Shown: piece by piece, positions 1-10,498 of the stretch
Layout of the letters: each line of letters starts with the position of its first letter
Position numbering within the stretch: position 1 is the stretch's first letter
Assembly (NCBI GenBank): GCA_916613615.1
Contig: OU744724.1
Coordinates: 28,258,171 to 28,322,170, forward strand
Reading direction: 5' to 3'
Origin: Steromphala cineraria
Lineage: Eukaryota > Mollusca > Gastropoda > Trochida > Trochidae
DNA: 64,000 bases
Translations under genes and position numbers: made by a program
The notes under the pieces: generated by a model
What the model was told of the DNA's origin: nothing
The model's input: only the letters and a program-made list of their open reading frames with translations
Databases searched by the model: none

Positions 1-540
1 TTGATACTTGACATATGGATCCCTTGTGATGAGACCTTTCAGATGACACCATGACATTTGACCTTGTGACCTTGACCTTGACACAGCGAGCATTTTAAAC
101 TTTAACCTTGGTCATAACTTTTGATTGGTCAGAGCTAGCTCTTTGATACTTGACATATGGATCCCTTGTGATGAGACCTTTCAGATGACACCATGACATT
201 TGACCTTGTGACCTTGACCTTGACACAACGAGCCTTTTCCGAAAACTTTAACCTTGGCTATAGTTTCTATACTGTCAGTGCTAGGTCTTTGATACTTGAC
301 ATGTGTATCTCTTGTGATGAGACCTTTCAGATGACACCATGATATTTGACCTTTTCCGTCCGTCCGTCCGTCCGTCTGTCCGTTTGTCCACAAAAACTTT
401 AACCTTGGACATAACTTTTGATTGGTCAGAGCTAGCTCTTTGATACTTGACATATGGATCCCTTGTGATGAGACCTTTCAGATGACACCATGACATTTGA
501 CCTTGTGACCTTGACCTTGACACAGCGAGCAGGATGCATC

Positions 541-575
<35 letters not shown>

Positions 576-580
576 AGAAT
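1..580. mobile_element. Tandem repeat (about 145 bp monomer) with CCGT microsatellite; pearl-like, truncated by the window edge
   Basis: Four monomers begin with ttgatacttgacat at 1 (window edge, truncated), 143, 289 and 439, so periods are 142-150 bp. Each holds TGACCTTGAC-type sequence. A CCGT tetranucleotide run lies at 357-380. The end, ggatgcatccgggggcattt and following (about 533-575), looks like an element terminus. The combination of tandem core plus ACGG/CCGT run is the layout of bivalve pearl elements, now grouped with Helentrons. The left end is missing. Confidence 0.6.
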
Positions 581-1368
581 TGCATTGGTCAACTTGGCAA
601 TGATTTGGATGACAACTTTCTTATCTATGTTTCTGAGCTATTTCTTGCCCTCTCCACCTGAAGAAGGGGCAAGAAGTTCCCCAGAAATGTCATGTAAAAT
701 ACAAGAAGTTGTCAGACATATCATTGCTTTGTATTATTAAACCATATTTAAATGCCCTTGAAGGCTTTTTAAGTTAATGTCAGTGATCAGTATATTTAAA
801 CACTTCACTGCTCAACTTTTCCAATAGTGGTAATTTAACTAATTTCTTTCTATTTCCTCACTGGCTCTGAATGTTGCCCATGTGTCTTTCTTCGTGTTCT
901 TTATTATATTCCTAAACATTTAGAATTAGGAACATGGGTAAACTATTTATCATAACTTATCAAATAATGGCTCACATCCTTCAGTGACTTCTCTCTTATA
1001 AAGTGTTTGTACATCATCCAATTGTATGAATTCCTGACTTTTAGGCGAAATGCTTAGTTGAATCTCTATCCTCCATCAATGCATAATTGTAGTTATGATA
1101 CCATACACGTTACAGTTCACTAAATCATGATTCAACTTTGGGTGAATGCTAAATGTGATAATATGAGATAGCCACAATAATGTTGCAGGCTTTCTCCCTG
1201 CAATAATACTGTCAGCCATGACATAACCGAGATACTCTTGCGTTAATCCCAAAATCACCTTACCTCGGGACATCCCCAGTCAATACATTAGTTAACTTGT
1301 AACATATTGAGAATAGTTCCTCGTCACTTGAAACTATTTCACACACTGCCTCCATCACAATATTTCAG
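581..1368. other. Non-coding DNA, presumed intron of the TALPID3-like gene
   Basis: I see no exon, RNA gene or clear repeat here. Short ORFs lack coding character. Confidence 0.4.
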
Positions 1369-1601
1369 ACTGGAGAACCAAGAGCCCGAACCGCCCCCAA
1401 GGAGGAGGACCCCGTCCCCGAAGCACTCACCCCCTCCCCGCACCCCCAGCCCAGCGAGACGCACCCCCAGCCCCGGGATATCCGACTTGAGCTCCTCCCC
1501 GGTGACCAGTGTCACTGAGACCATCAACGAGAGCGTGTCTGAGGGACAGTGGCTGCTCAGTAGGAGCGAGGGACAGGCTGCTCCCTTCCCTTATGAAGAA
1601 G
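1369..1601 (+). CDS. TALPID3-like, exon A (proline-rich)
   Basis: The acceptor is ...atatttcag and the donor is gtacgg. The exon enters in phase 2 and leaves in phase 1. It encodes several S/T-P motifs (TPSP three times), then TSVTETINESVSEGQWLLSRSEGQ-type acidic sequence. It is GC-rich (roughly 60%) against AT-rich flanks, which supports real coding sequence. Earlier exons of this gene were not found in positions 1-1368. Confidence 0.8.
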
Positions 1602-4600
1602 GTACGGATTGAGTTTAATTAGAATCGATTGTGCTCCAATGAATACAGTTTCAAATCTTTGATTATCAAGATAAGATCAAAACTTCTTCGCTACTAGGTC
1701 TGATCACAACTCCTTTTGTCACATGTTTTGTTTACACCCTAGTGCAGGTGAAACTTTTTTGCTGCTCCCGTCATTTATGAAGAAGGTATACAGACCCGTG
1801 CCAGTTATATTCGGACAGTGACGTTATTTCCATAGACTTACATGTTAAATTGGTGTAGCATAAATAATTTTCACTCATTTAATTTCCGTCAGATTCTGTC
1901 CATTGTTTGCACACTTGTAACAAATCATCTCAGCTACAACCTCATAATTTCTGTTTAATTTTCAGTTGATTATCTAAGGAATGACAGTAATTCGAATCAA
2001 ATTATGTACATAATTGTGAAAGTTTATAATGGCGATCTATGAGACAGGTGTCTTAATTTTGTACATATGTAGGACTCAAATCCATGGCAGGCCTCAAATC
2101 CGTGGCGGATTTCCAAATCCATGGCGGATTTTCAAATGCATGGAAAATTGCCGTACCTATCAAAAGCTGTTGCCGATTTTGTATTGATTGTGATGAGACA
2201 TTTTAAGCTGGGGAGAATTGTGTTACTAACATTCAATTTATGTGTTTTCCTACATACTTATCTGCAGTATAGGCTAAATCTGCAATTGGTCAATAGGTTA
2301 TGCAATCGGTACAACAATATGTTCGCCATTAAATTAATATCTTTAGGAAATTAGCCCTTGGATTCTCGTTAGACTGACTTTTCTAGCAGTTAGATATTTG
2401 TGGACTATCTTTTTTTAACCCTTGTATCCGTATCGACAATGTTTTAGGGTTAGTATGTCTAGTGCAAGGGTCGGTAACGTATATTGTTGATAAAGTGGCG
2501 AACATATTTGTACCGTGAACCTATAACGCTAACCCTAACCCTTACCGTTAAGAAATCTCTTAATATGAATCCAAGGGCTAAAGTAGACATTTAGTATGAA
2601 TCCAAGGGCTAAAGTAGACATTTAGTATGAATCCAAGGGCTAAAGAAGATAGTTTCAGCGAATTTATGACTAAAGAAGACAGTTGCAATGAATTCAAGGG
2701 CTAAGATAAGAGAGAGCTGATATTTTTCCAAGGCTTCAATAGACAGTATGACGGAAACATGTAACATAATGCAATTGGTATTATACTATCTCGGACGGCA
2801 ATAGCGGCTGAATTCTTTTCTTTCGGTTTGAAAATATCTTGCCTTCCCAATGAACAGCAGTTTCGTCTGGCGACGCGAACAGTTAGCGATTATGACGTCA
2901 TCCGTCAATGACGTCATTTAACATGACGTCAATAAACAATCAAACAATCAAACTCGCCATAGATTGGGAAATCTGCCATGGATTAGAGACCTGCCACAGA
3001 TCTGAGTCCTACACATATATCGGTAAATCTGGTGACGTTACATAAGTAATAATCGGATAATAAAATATAAATTATGTACATAAAGCTGAGATGTTTTAAA
3101 TTCAAACGACCAAGTTTGATTATAATACAACAAGAATATTTTTCATGAAAATTATTTATGCTACACTAATTTAACATGCAAGTCAATGGAAAAAACGTCA
3201 CTGTCCGCATACAACTGGCACAGGTCTGTAGATGGAAATGTATTTATCTTCTATTGAAATGGGGTTGGGGTTACCAGGTTACAGGATCTTTTCAAAATTT
3301 GAAAGGAGAAACTCAACCCATCGAGTATGTACTCATATGATCTTTGTAAATGTCCATTGTGTCACTGTTGATGAAGGAAATGTTTTCACTTGTTACAGTG
3401 ATGAAACAGAAGGGATCACGTCGTGTGGATATCAGCACAGCCAGCACGCTACGGGACACCGATGACATCGATCTGGTGATTATTCTATAATTATTCAAGT
3501 GCTTGTTATGAACACCTTCACATCCTTTTTAATGAAAGTAATATTCATATTAGTTATTATGATTCTCTTTTTCATGCATTTTGGTAACTCATTAGACCTA
3601 TTTGACCAGATTGGCTTATTACATTGACTGCCTGAATTTGTTTTGTGAATTCCAATTTATTGAGCAATATTTGCTTCCCAGGATGCAACAGACGTCTCTA
3701 AGAGCGAGGGAGAGTTTCTGTACAGAATGGCGGCGGAACCAGAACGAGACCCCATGTTACAGTACGTGATGAACGTCCAGCAAACCCCAGTCCTTCCCAA
3801 TTACCAGGGTCAGTATGGTCAGCAAGGACAATATCATGGACAACACTACAACCAAGGTCAGGGCCAATACAGTCAAGGTCAATACAATCAAGGTCACGAT
3901 CAATATAATCAAGGTCAAGGTCAATACAATGGACACAGTGAGGGCCAATATAATGGACAAAGTTACGGACAGTTTGACATCCCTCAAGGTCGTGTCGAGA
4001 GCGTCCTGAACACAACGGGGAAGAGTGTAGGGGAGCTAAGCATGGGACAGGTGGCGCCACACCGAGTCACGTACATCACCGCCAGTCAGGACATGGAGGA
4101 TGAACAAATAGGTCAGTATCCTAACTTGGTACTACTGGGCTGCGTTCTTTACGATTCACGTCATTGTGCAAAGCGAAGGCAACCAAAGAGTTCCCAGTAA
4201 TAATCTCAATTGTAGAGTTAGCATGCAATGTAATCTGCTCTAAAATGTTTAAATTATAAAAGTGAGCAAAACTTCGAAAGGTGTCAAGCTGTTGGAATGG
4301 TATCTCTGTACATTACATCACGATTCCTATTTTCTCATTGCCTTGTTAATATGCATCAAATTGCACATGTGCATATATTTTATTAAACTCGAGCTATGTT
4401 ATGCAATATACTTTACAATTCCTCACCCATCCAGATGCTCCAGAGAGTCCCACTAAGGACAGCCCAACCAAGGACATGTCCATGAGACTAGAGGACCTGA
4501 AGGAGAGCCGACACCAGCAGCAGCAGCAGCGGTCGATGTCCCCCTCCAGATCCCCCTCGAGCAGACGTCCTGGCAACACCGCCATCTCACCAATGCCTAG

Positions 4601-6752
4601 GAGCCGATCTCCAACTGATAGAGGTGACTGAAACTGTTGTCTTGAATATTGGTCACATGATATCAATTCATATTGATAAATACCGTATTCGTCCTATTAA
4701 GCGCCCCGGGCGCTTAGCTTAAAAAAATCCAAAGGGGGCGCTTATTAGGATACCCCAGAAAGGGGGGGCGCTTATTAGGAATACGTTATAGACAAGCGAA
4801 ACTAGCACTTGTCGGGATTCTGAACAGTGTGTGTTAAGTAGTTGATATGCATCATAACTTAATAGAATTATTCACAGGCCCGGATAAACTAATACAGAGG
4901 CTTTGACTCTATTGGAAAAGCAGTAGAGGTAGGCTATTTTACGTATGAGGGGGGGGGGGGGGGCGCTCTCTTATATGTAAATTTGTAATAGGGGGCGCTT
5001 ATTAGGGAGGGGGCGCTTAATAGGACGAATACGGTATGCTGTAATAGTTGAAGACATGAGCCTTCTTTTGACCTGAATTATGATGTAGAAGACCAATGCC
5101 TTTGAGACATGTAATATACAACTCGGGTCTCTTGGGAGATTACTTTGCGCATTTGATGGTTTTATCTCACTTATATTCATCCAAAACGTTTGGTTCCCAT
5201 CTGTTTTTCATAAAGTGGATCAACATGACGTTATCTCCATCAAGCCTCTTCTAAACAGTCTAGCGTCACCTGAAATGCTGGTCTGGCATCAATCACTTTT
5301 TGAATGTAGGTTCTCTATTGCCAGCATATCTGTTTATGAAAAGTTCGACATTCATAACCTCAGTGGAAGGTTGAATTGAATATACGTCTTGTTGACAGCT
5401 CGAGGAAGGAAGCCACCTCAAGCAACTAGATTCTCAGACCCCCTGGAGACGGAGCCTGTGAGAGGGGGGTCTCGCACTTTCGGAGTTAGAACTAGTTCGG
5501 AGGAGTTCCGTCAGTCGGGTGAACATGATCTAAGTTAGTATAGATTTGTAATGTGTCTGTAAAACTTGGCTTTATGGAAGTGTATGTATCCAGCCCTGTT
5601 CCAAAATATTTTCTCTATTTCGATATAAACCCATTTGGTGGATTGCTCTCAAGACCGTTTTACACTTTGTCGAGATCCATGGTCCAATTCTTCTTTTAAA
5701 GCAGAGAAAACCTAGTTATAGGTCCCTAAAAGCTTTTAAAGGTTCTTATTCTGTAGAGGCAATGTTTTCTAACTTCTATCCCTGCTACATAACATTTTTT
5801 TAAACAAAGGTAGCTGAAGTTATAAAATGCTGATCTAACACTTTTTTTTGTAATAGCAGTTTGCGGCTAAAAGACTAGAAACATGATTAGATGCAATCAG
5901 TGTTACAGTAGTGTAATCGGCAATTTTTTCAAAAGAACTCATGTTGACAGCCGTTTTCCCTTTTCTTGAGGGCGAACTGTATCTGAATACCATATCCTTG
6001 CGGGTATAAGACCACTTTAAGTTTTCTTGATCTCACATGATCTCGGAACTTGACGACTGAGTCATGCCATAGACCTTGGATAAAACAAGCATGCTCTCCA
6101 TTTGGGCAGTGTTTTCATTGGCTGAACTTTTATCAGATAATTTTGTTTGTGGTAGTTGTTTGGTGAATGTGTGAACCCCGAGAACTGCTTAAAATTACAA
6201 CAGAGGTTAGATAGAAATTTTTCATTAGAGCTACCTCTGTGGAGAGAGAATGGCATTAGAATTGATAATAAAGAGACTAATAATACAAACACTTTTCTTG
6301 TTGCAGTGTTGACCGGTACACAGACTATGAGTGACCAGGGATCTAGAACCATGACCCCAGATCAGATGAACACCGATCAGTTTGTACACGGCTACCTCTC
6401 TCAGACCTTCAGCCAATCAGACGGCAGACAGACAGGCTCTCTGGACCAATCAGGAACCAGGGAGTACTCCACCTTTGGCTCGACGGGCCAATCAGGGGGC
6501 AGAGGACAGAGAAGAGATTCCAGCGAGATGAGTCGTTCTGGTGGGATTAGTCCAGACAGACTTCGATCTTCTGGTCGATCCCTCGGTCTGACTTATTCTT
6601 TTGAGAGTGAAGGTCCAGAATCCATGAGCGAGAGTGAGCTGAGACGATTGGCTGAACCAGGACCAATCAAAATGTCTGTAAAGATGCCGTCTGCTGGAGT
6701 AGCAGACGACAGTGAGGATTTGTCTGAATATGACATCACAGATCCCCTGTAG
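1369..6752 (+). CDS. 3' part of a TALPID3 (KIAA0586)-like gene; six exons 1369..1601, 3399..3475, 3682..4111, 4435..4623, 5399..5518, 6307..6752
   Basis: Six exons join with AG/GT borders and matching phases (2, 1, 0, 1, 1, 1). They give 497 residues and a TAG stop at 6750-6752; the 5' part of the gene lies off the window. The protein is disordered-looking. In order it has proline-directed SP/TP repeats, a glutamine/glycine/tyrosine-rich block, an arginine-serine stretch with five glutamines in a row, and an acidic tail ending SEYDITDPL. Short motifs of SEGQ/SEGE/VGEL type recur (SEGQWLLSRSEGQ, KSEGEFLY, SVGELSMGQV). These motifs and the layout resemble, from memory, the C-terminal part of TALPID3, a centriolar protein needed for ciliogenesis and Hedgehog signalling. 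No globular domain or catalytic residue is visible, so the family name is an inference. The gene structure is much more certain than the name. Confidence 0.55.
1761..1788 (+). repeat. Diverged duplicate of the 3' end of exon A, including the splice donor
   Basis: Positions 1577-1604 (the last 25 coding bases of exon A plus the first three of the intron) recur here with 3 differences in 28, keeping gaagaaggta. The copy begins gctgctcccg. It abuts the left end of the foldback element. Confidence 0.6.
1789..3233. mobile_element. Large foldback (long inverted-repeat) element in an intron
   Basis: The outer arms 1790-1880 and 3143-3232 are inverted copies (for example gtgccagt...cggacagtgacgtt and its reverse complement). 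A second arm pair is 2062-2140 against 2945-3020, built of 'aatccatggcgg' units. Inner inverted pieces are 2294-2330/2492-2525 and 2352-2366/2567-2581. The element is thus a near-palindrome of about 1.44 kb centred at about 2.45 kb. A 31-bp direct repeat (tatgaatccaagggctaaag...) starts at 2564, 2595 and 2626. No transposase ORF is present. Confidence 0.75.
3399..3475 (+). CDS. TALPID3-like, exon B
   Basis: This is a 77-bp exon with acceptor ...cttgttacag and donor gtgatt. Read from phase 1 it gives VMKQKGSRRVDISTAS and then an aspartate-rich end (DTDDIDL). It is open in the required frame only, and it joins exon A to exon C without breaking the frame. Confidence 0.75.
3682..4111 (+). CDS. 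TALPID3-like, exon C with QGQY repeat block
   Basis: The acceptor is ...gcttcccag and the donor is gtcagt after the codon ATA plus G. The exon begins DATDVSKSEGEFLYRM. At about 3805-3980 it then encodes a block built almost wholly of Gln, Gly, Tyr and Asn with QGQY/NQGQ units. It ends with an ordinary-looking segment containing RVESVLNTTGKSVGEL and HRVTYITASQDMEDEQ. A start at the internal ATG (3727) is not needed, because the frame is open from the acceptor and in phase with exon B. The QGQY block resembles prion-like or FUS-type low-complexity sequence. Confidence 0.8.
4435..4623 (+). CDS. TALPID3-like, exon D (SR-rich, poly-Q)
   Basis: The acceptor is ...cacccatccag and the donor is gtgact. 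The exon encodes two copies of SPTKD, then five consecutive glutamines and arginine/serine-proline motifs (SPSRSPSSRR, RSRSP). Phase 1 in and phase 1 out match its neighbours. Confidence 0.8.
4681..5036. mobile_element. MITE with perfect 27-bp terminal inverted repeats, TA-flanked type
   Basis: The termini 4681-4707 (taccgtattcgtcctattaa...) and 5010-5036 are exact reverse complements. If the outermost TA is the target duplication, the layout is that of Tc1/mariner-derived MITEs. The interior repeats a ggggcgcttattagga motif and holds a G15 run (4949-4963). It lies in the intron between exons D and E. Confidence 0.8.
5399..5518 (+). CDS. TALPID3-like, exon E
   Basis: The acceptor is ...cttgttgacag and the donor is gtgaac. 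The 120-bp exon reads ARGRKPPQATRFSDP and on to TSSEEFRQSG. Read-through past the donor meets a TAG at 5533-5535, so using the donor is required to reach exon F. Confidence 0.7.
6307..6752 (+). CDS. TALPID3-like, terminal exon F and stop
   Basis: The acceptor is ...ttcttgttgcag. The exon encodes 148 codons, including the TAG stop at 6750-6752. It is Ser/Gly/Gln-rich, with SESEL and a final acidic DDSEDLSEYDITDPL. The phase matches exon E exactly. The coding exon is followed by a 3' UTR of about 0.8-1.1 kb. Confidence 0.8.
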
Positions 6753-7905
6753 TCCTATTTTGTAGGTGGTGTTGTGTACTGAAGATAAACTTCACTTGCA
6801 AGGCCTAACTCATATCAGACTCGCCGACTGTCTATTTTGAGCCTTGCTGTTTCTATTCTCCCTTCCTACTTGAGTACTTGAGCCCGAGTTGGGTCATGCC
6901 GGACTTGTGTCCATTTTGCTGAACTCGAGGATTTGAAAAAGGAAAGTCTCTGTACTTATTTTAGGTAATTTAGACTTTTTCTGTGATCTGAGATAAGATA
7001 ATATACATGACCATTTCAGGACATTGGTGATGAAATATTCAGTATACGATAATGACCAGGTATAAATCATCATATGTGAGGATAATATCTGGGCTGAAAA
7101 ACAATTATATGATCTTTTGGGTAAATGTCAGAAAGTTGGGTACTAGATTCTGATTCTGACCTCTTCAATACTCAAGTCCAATATTTTGGAGGTGTTGAAG
7201 CCCTACTCTACATCAGAAAGTCCAATAGGAGGCAGCGTATTGTATTTTCCGCAGTAAATGAACATTTCTGTACAAATGCGTCTAAACACAGGTCAGCCAC
7301 AAGAGAGTGCAGAGTGCTGGTCTGTACTATAATGCTGAGTGTCAAGCAAGGAAGCAACAACTCCCTTTTTGTGTCTTTAACTATGACATTACAAGGAATT
7401 GAGCCCTGATATTTTATGTAACTAAATTTTTGTATTATAAGCCGGTGTGAGATTGTCGCCAGTTTTGTCTTGCAAGTGAAGATTGGAAATGTGTAGTCTT
7501 GTATCATTATATTTTTACATATCTGGTAAATAAATTCCTTGATCATCAACTATAAGTATATATATGATTATTAGGCTTTATATATTTTTATTTTGAAGAA
7601 AGGTCTTGAATAATGAGTATCCACTTATTTATTTATCAAGTAGAATCAGTAAGATAGATGTAAATCATTTCGATAGTCCATATTCTTGAATGAGGCCCTT
7701 ATTCTTATCCATAGGCATCTGTACTTGTATATAATTAGCGTAGAGGATATCTTGTTTTTCTTTAATTACATTTATCACTCTACAGGCTTTCCGTCCAATG
7801 TATCGTGCGTTTACACTCGGCTACAAACTGCAGTCTCATTGGGTTTTCAAAACTGTGATATTTAACTTAATTCTGTATGTACTTACATTCCTGGTAATAA
7901 AATAC
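6753..7905 (+). other. 3' UTR of the TALPID3-like gene
   Basis: There is no ORF of substance here. AATAAA hexamers in the sense direction lie at 7529-7534 and 7896-7901, so the transcript may end at about 7.55 or 7.92 kb. The exact cleavage site cannot be read from the sequence. Confidence 0.5.
7529..7534 (+). terminator. Candidate polyadenylation signal AATAAA
   Basis: This canonical hexamer lies 777 bp after the stop codon of the TALPID3-like gene. A second one lies at 7896-7901. Confidence 0.45.
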
Positions 7906-8001
7906 TTTCTAAGATATTTTTGTTGTTAACTTTCTCTTTTAGATGGAGTTTATACATTGTAGATTCAAAACAGAATATTTCTATAAATTTTTTGGTTTTA
8001 A

Positions 8002-8240
8002 AGGGGCAGTAGCACGTTTTTTTATCATTTTATATTTTAAAATGTTCACTGATAATTGTAAGTTAATGCTTAATGTATTATTTTGACAGTGTCAAAAAAC
8101 TTATTACACAAGCCAATCATCCATAGTCAGAGGACTATAGTATGAAGATACTCATAAAATCCTTTGGCGGCCATTTTATGTGAATACCTTTAATTCATTT
8201 TGTGTAAGAAAAAGGAATCGCATGGCTAAACTTTACGTAT
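8002..8240. mobile_element. TTAA-flanked MITE, left part only
   Basis: It begins directly after TTAA (7998-8001) with aggggcagtagcacg. It is highly similar to the reverse complement of the 54.4-54.7 kb copy for about 240 bp. Similarity stops at about 8240, just before the 8251-8339 hairpin, and the right end is absent. Confidence 0.7.
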
Positions 8241-8250
8241 AGGTTACTGT

Positions 8251-8339
8251 CCTCGTAACTCTCCATTCCTTAAAAATAATGGAGCCCAGGGCGCCAGGGC
8301 CAGAGGCTCATTATTTTTAAGGAATGGAGAGTTACGAGG
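8251..8339. repeat. Perfect 30-bp inverted repeat (hairpin), extended to 35 bp with one bulge
   Basis: The arms are 8251-8280 (cctcgtaactctccattcct...) and 8310-8339. A further GAGCC/GGCTC pairing at 8282-8286/8305-8309 encloses an 18-base loop rich in G and C. It sits at the break point of the TTAA-type MITE fragment. Confidence 0.85.
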
Positions 8340-9780
8340 ATATTAACTGACTTAAATTACACTCAACTTAATGCCTTTTCAAAAACATAACTTAAAATAT
8401 TTAAAAAATTGAAATTTGAAGTGAAAAATACAACACTTCATTACTGAAAAATAATGGAGCGAGAGAACAATAGGATGTCGTCACAAGTGTAATTTAATAT
8501 TTTAGATATGTTTTAAATCTATGATTAATAATTCGCCATAAGTCTAAGCTTCTTATGGCAAAATATCAACGTCTTTTAAAAGAAAATGTTGAGATGAGAA
8601 CTCAGCAGTTTAAATCTCTTATCTCCTGGTATCTTCCTATTATGTCTACTCATTGTCACAAACACATGTTGGGACACCCCTACACTTGATAATGAACTGT
8701 CCCTATATTGCTACTTATTCCAAGTTGGCCTATTCTGTGAAGTAAAACTATTTCCATCAGAAGGAAATTGATTCAACACTCACTAATGTATCCATTCTAT
8801 CGACAGATCACATTTGTATCTTTAAACATACAAACAAATATAGTCCTATTTAATTCGTCATATTATTTCAAAAGGTTTCTATCTGTTAATGTTACTGATT
8901 TGAAACTGGTGCCAATCAATCCTTTTATGTTTATAAGAAATATGCAGCAATCATCCTCAAGAACCTGATTGTTCAACAACTACAAGTACCTTTTACACAT
9001 GAAGGTTTCAACTGAATCAGTACCAAAGATTAATTTTCATAAGTAAACACAGTGCATATGAATTCATGGTCTCTGAAAAGGGCTAAAAGGGAATATTTTC
9101 ATTGTATTTTGTGCAACTTTGCCAAAGACATGATCATCTTTGTCTAAAGACTGTATGAAATTCAATATTGAGAATGCATGCAATAATCTTAAATTGGTGC
9201 AATTTTCAAAGGAAAGGTTGATGAAAATAGTCTTGGTGTGCAAAAATATTCGCCTTGCAAAACTATGACTTTAAGATGTGAAAACTGAACTAATTAATAG
9301 CCAAAGCATAAATTTATTCTCTTTTTCCTGTGACCCAAAATTGGGACATGCTTTCTTAGAATGAATGCATCGCACAATATATAAATCAAAATATTTAAAT
9401 TATGTAATCCGCAACACGAGTGTAATGTTTGAAGTGTTTGCCATGACACTTGTGGAAGGTTTGGTCACAGCAACAGCAAACTGTGCCTCATCCATATTGA
9501 TAACTGTCTCACTTTCATATCCGCTTTGTTGAATATTCATAGTTTCAAAATAACACATGATATATCTGACATGGCTTTTCTTGTGAAAGACAAATGTTTG
9601 GCTTGTCTCTTTAACTGCATATGAAAATCTTATTTTGTATTTCAAATAATGAAAATGTTGATACCATGACCCAATAGACCATGGTAAGTCATGCTTGCAA
9701 GTTATATAAACAATGATTGAACTATATAATAGTCAACTTTTAATGGGTAAATGATATGTTCAAGGAGATAAACAAAAATG
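8340..9780. other. AT-rich intergenic DNA without recognised features
   Basis: I found no exon-like segment, RNA gene or repeat family in this stretch. Confidence 0.4.
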
Positions 9781-10454
9781 GGCCATTGGCTCTGTAGCTC
9801 ATCAGGCCATACATTTGATTTTGCTTTAGGGTGTGGCAAATGTGGTTTCCCCCTTTTTGGGACCACAGGGCCACAAAAGCTATAAATTATAATCCCAACT
9901 AGTCAAGGAGTCTGTACACAAAGTTTCAGCTTTCTAGGCCTTATGCTTCTGGAGAAGAAGATGAAAATAGATTTTAAGGACGTGACCCCTGTGACCCTTA
10001 TATTATAGGGGCCACAGGGCCACAAAAGCTACAATTCATAATCCTCACTAGTCAATGAGTCTGTACACAATAATTCAGCTTTCTAGGCCTTATGGTTCTG
10101 GAGAAGAAGATGAAAATAGATTTGAAGGACGATCCTGTTGCCTTTATTAGGGGCAACAGGGTCATCAAAGCTACAATTTATAATCCTCACTAGTCAAGGA
10201 GTCTGTATACAAAGTTTCAGCTTTCTAGGTCTTATGGTTCTGGAGAAGAAGATGAAAATAGGTTTTTAGGGTGTGGCCCTGTGGCCCTTATTAGGGGTCA
10301 CAGGGCAACCAAAGCTACAATTTTTAATCCTCACTAGTCAAGGAGTCTGTACACAATGTTTCAGCTTTCTAGATTCTAAATTCCACAAAGTTTACGGACG
10401 GACGGACCCCGGACACCAAGCCCATCGGGCCTTACAGGCCAGATGAGCTAAAAA
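9781..10454 (+). mobile_element. Pearl-like element 1 (about four 145-bp monomers)
   Basis: It starts ggccattggctctgtagctc and ends ...ggccagatgagctaaaaa. The ends tagctcatcaggc and gccagatgagcta are near-perfect 13-bp inverted repeats. Core monomers (aaggagtctgtacac...) start near 9904, 10053, 10195 and 10339. An ACGG run lies at about 10393. It has the layout of bivalve pearl/Helentron-derived elements. Confidence 0.7.
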
Positions 10455-10498
10455 CTTAGCATTTATTCTAATATGAATTCAAAGTATTTTATTCAGCT

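Noticed and set aside
181..523. Open frames on the - strand containing TDGRTDGR
   Set aside because: They read through the CCGT microsatellite and the tandem repeat; no gene evidence.
2528..2548. Telomere-like ctaaccctaacccttacc
   Set aside because: It is only two units, and it has an inverted partner inside the foldback (about 2442), so it is part of that element and not an interstitial telomere.
3698..4060. Antisense open frame of 120 codons over exon C
   Set aside because: It is the shadow of the QGQY repeat on the opposite strand. It has no splice or motif support, while the + strand frame joins its neighbours in phase.
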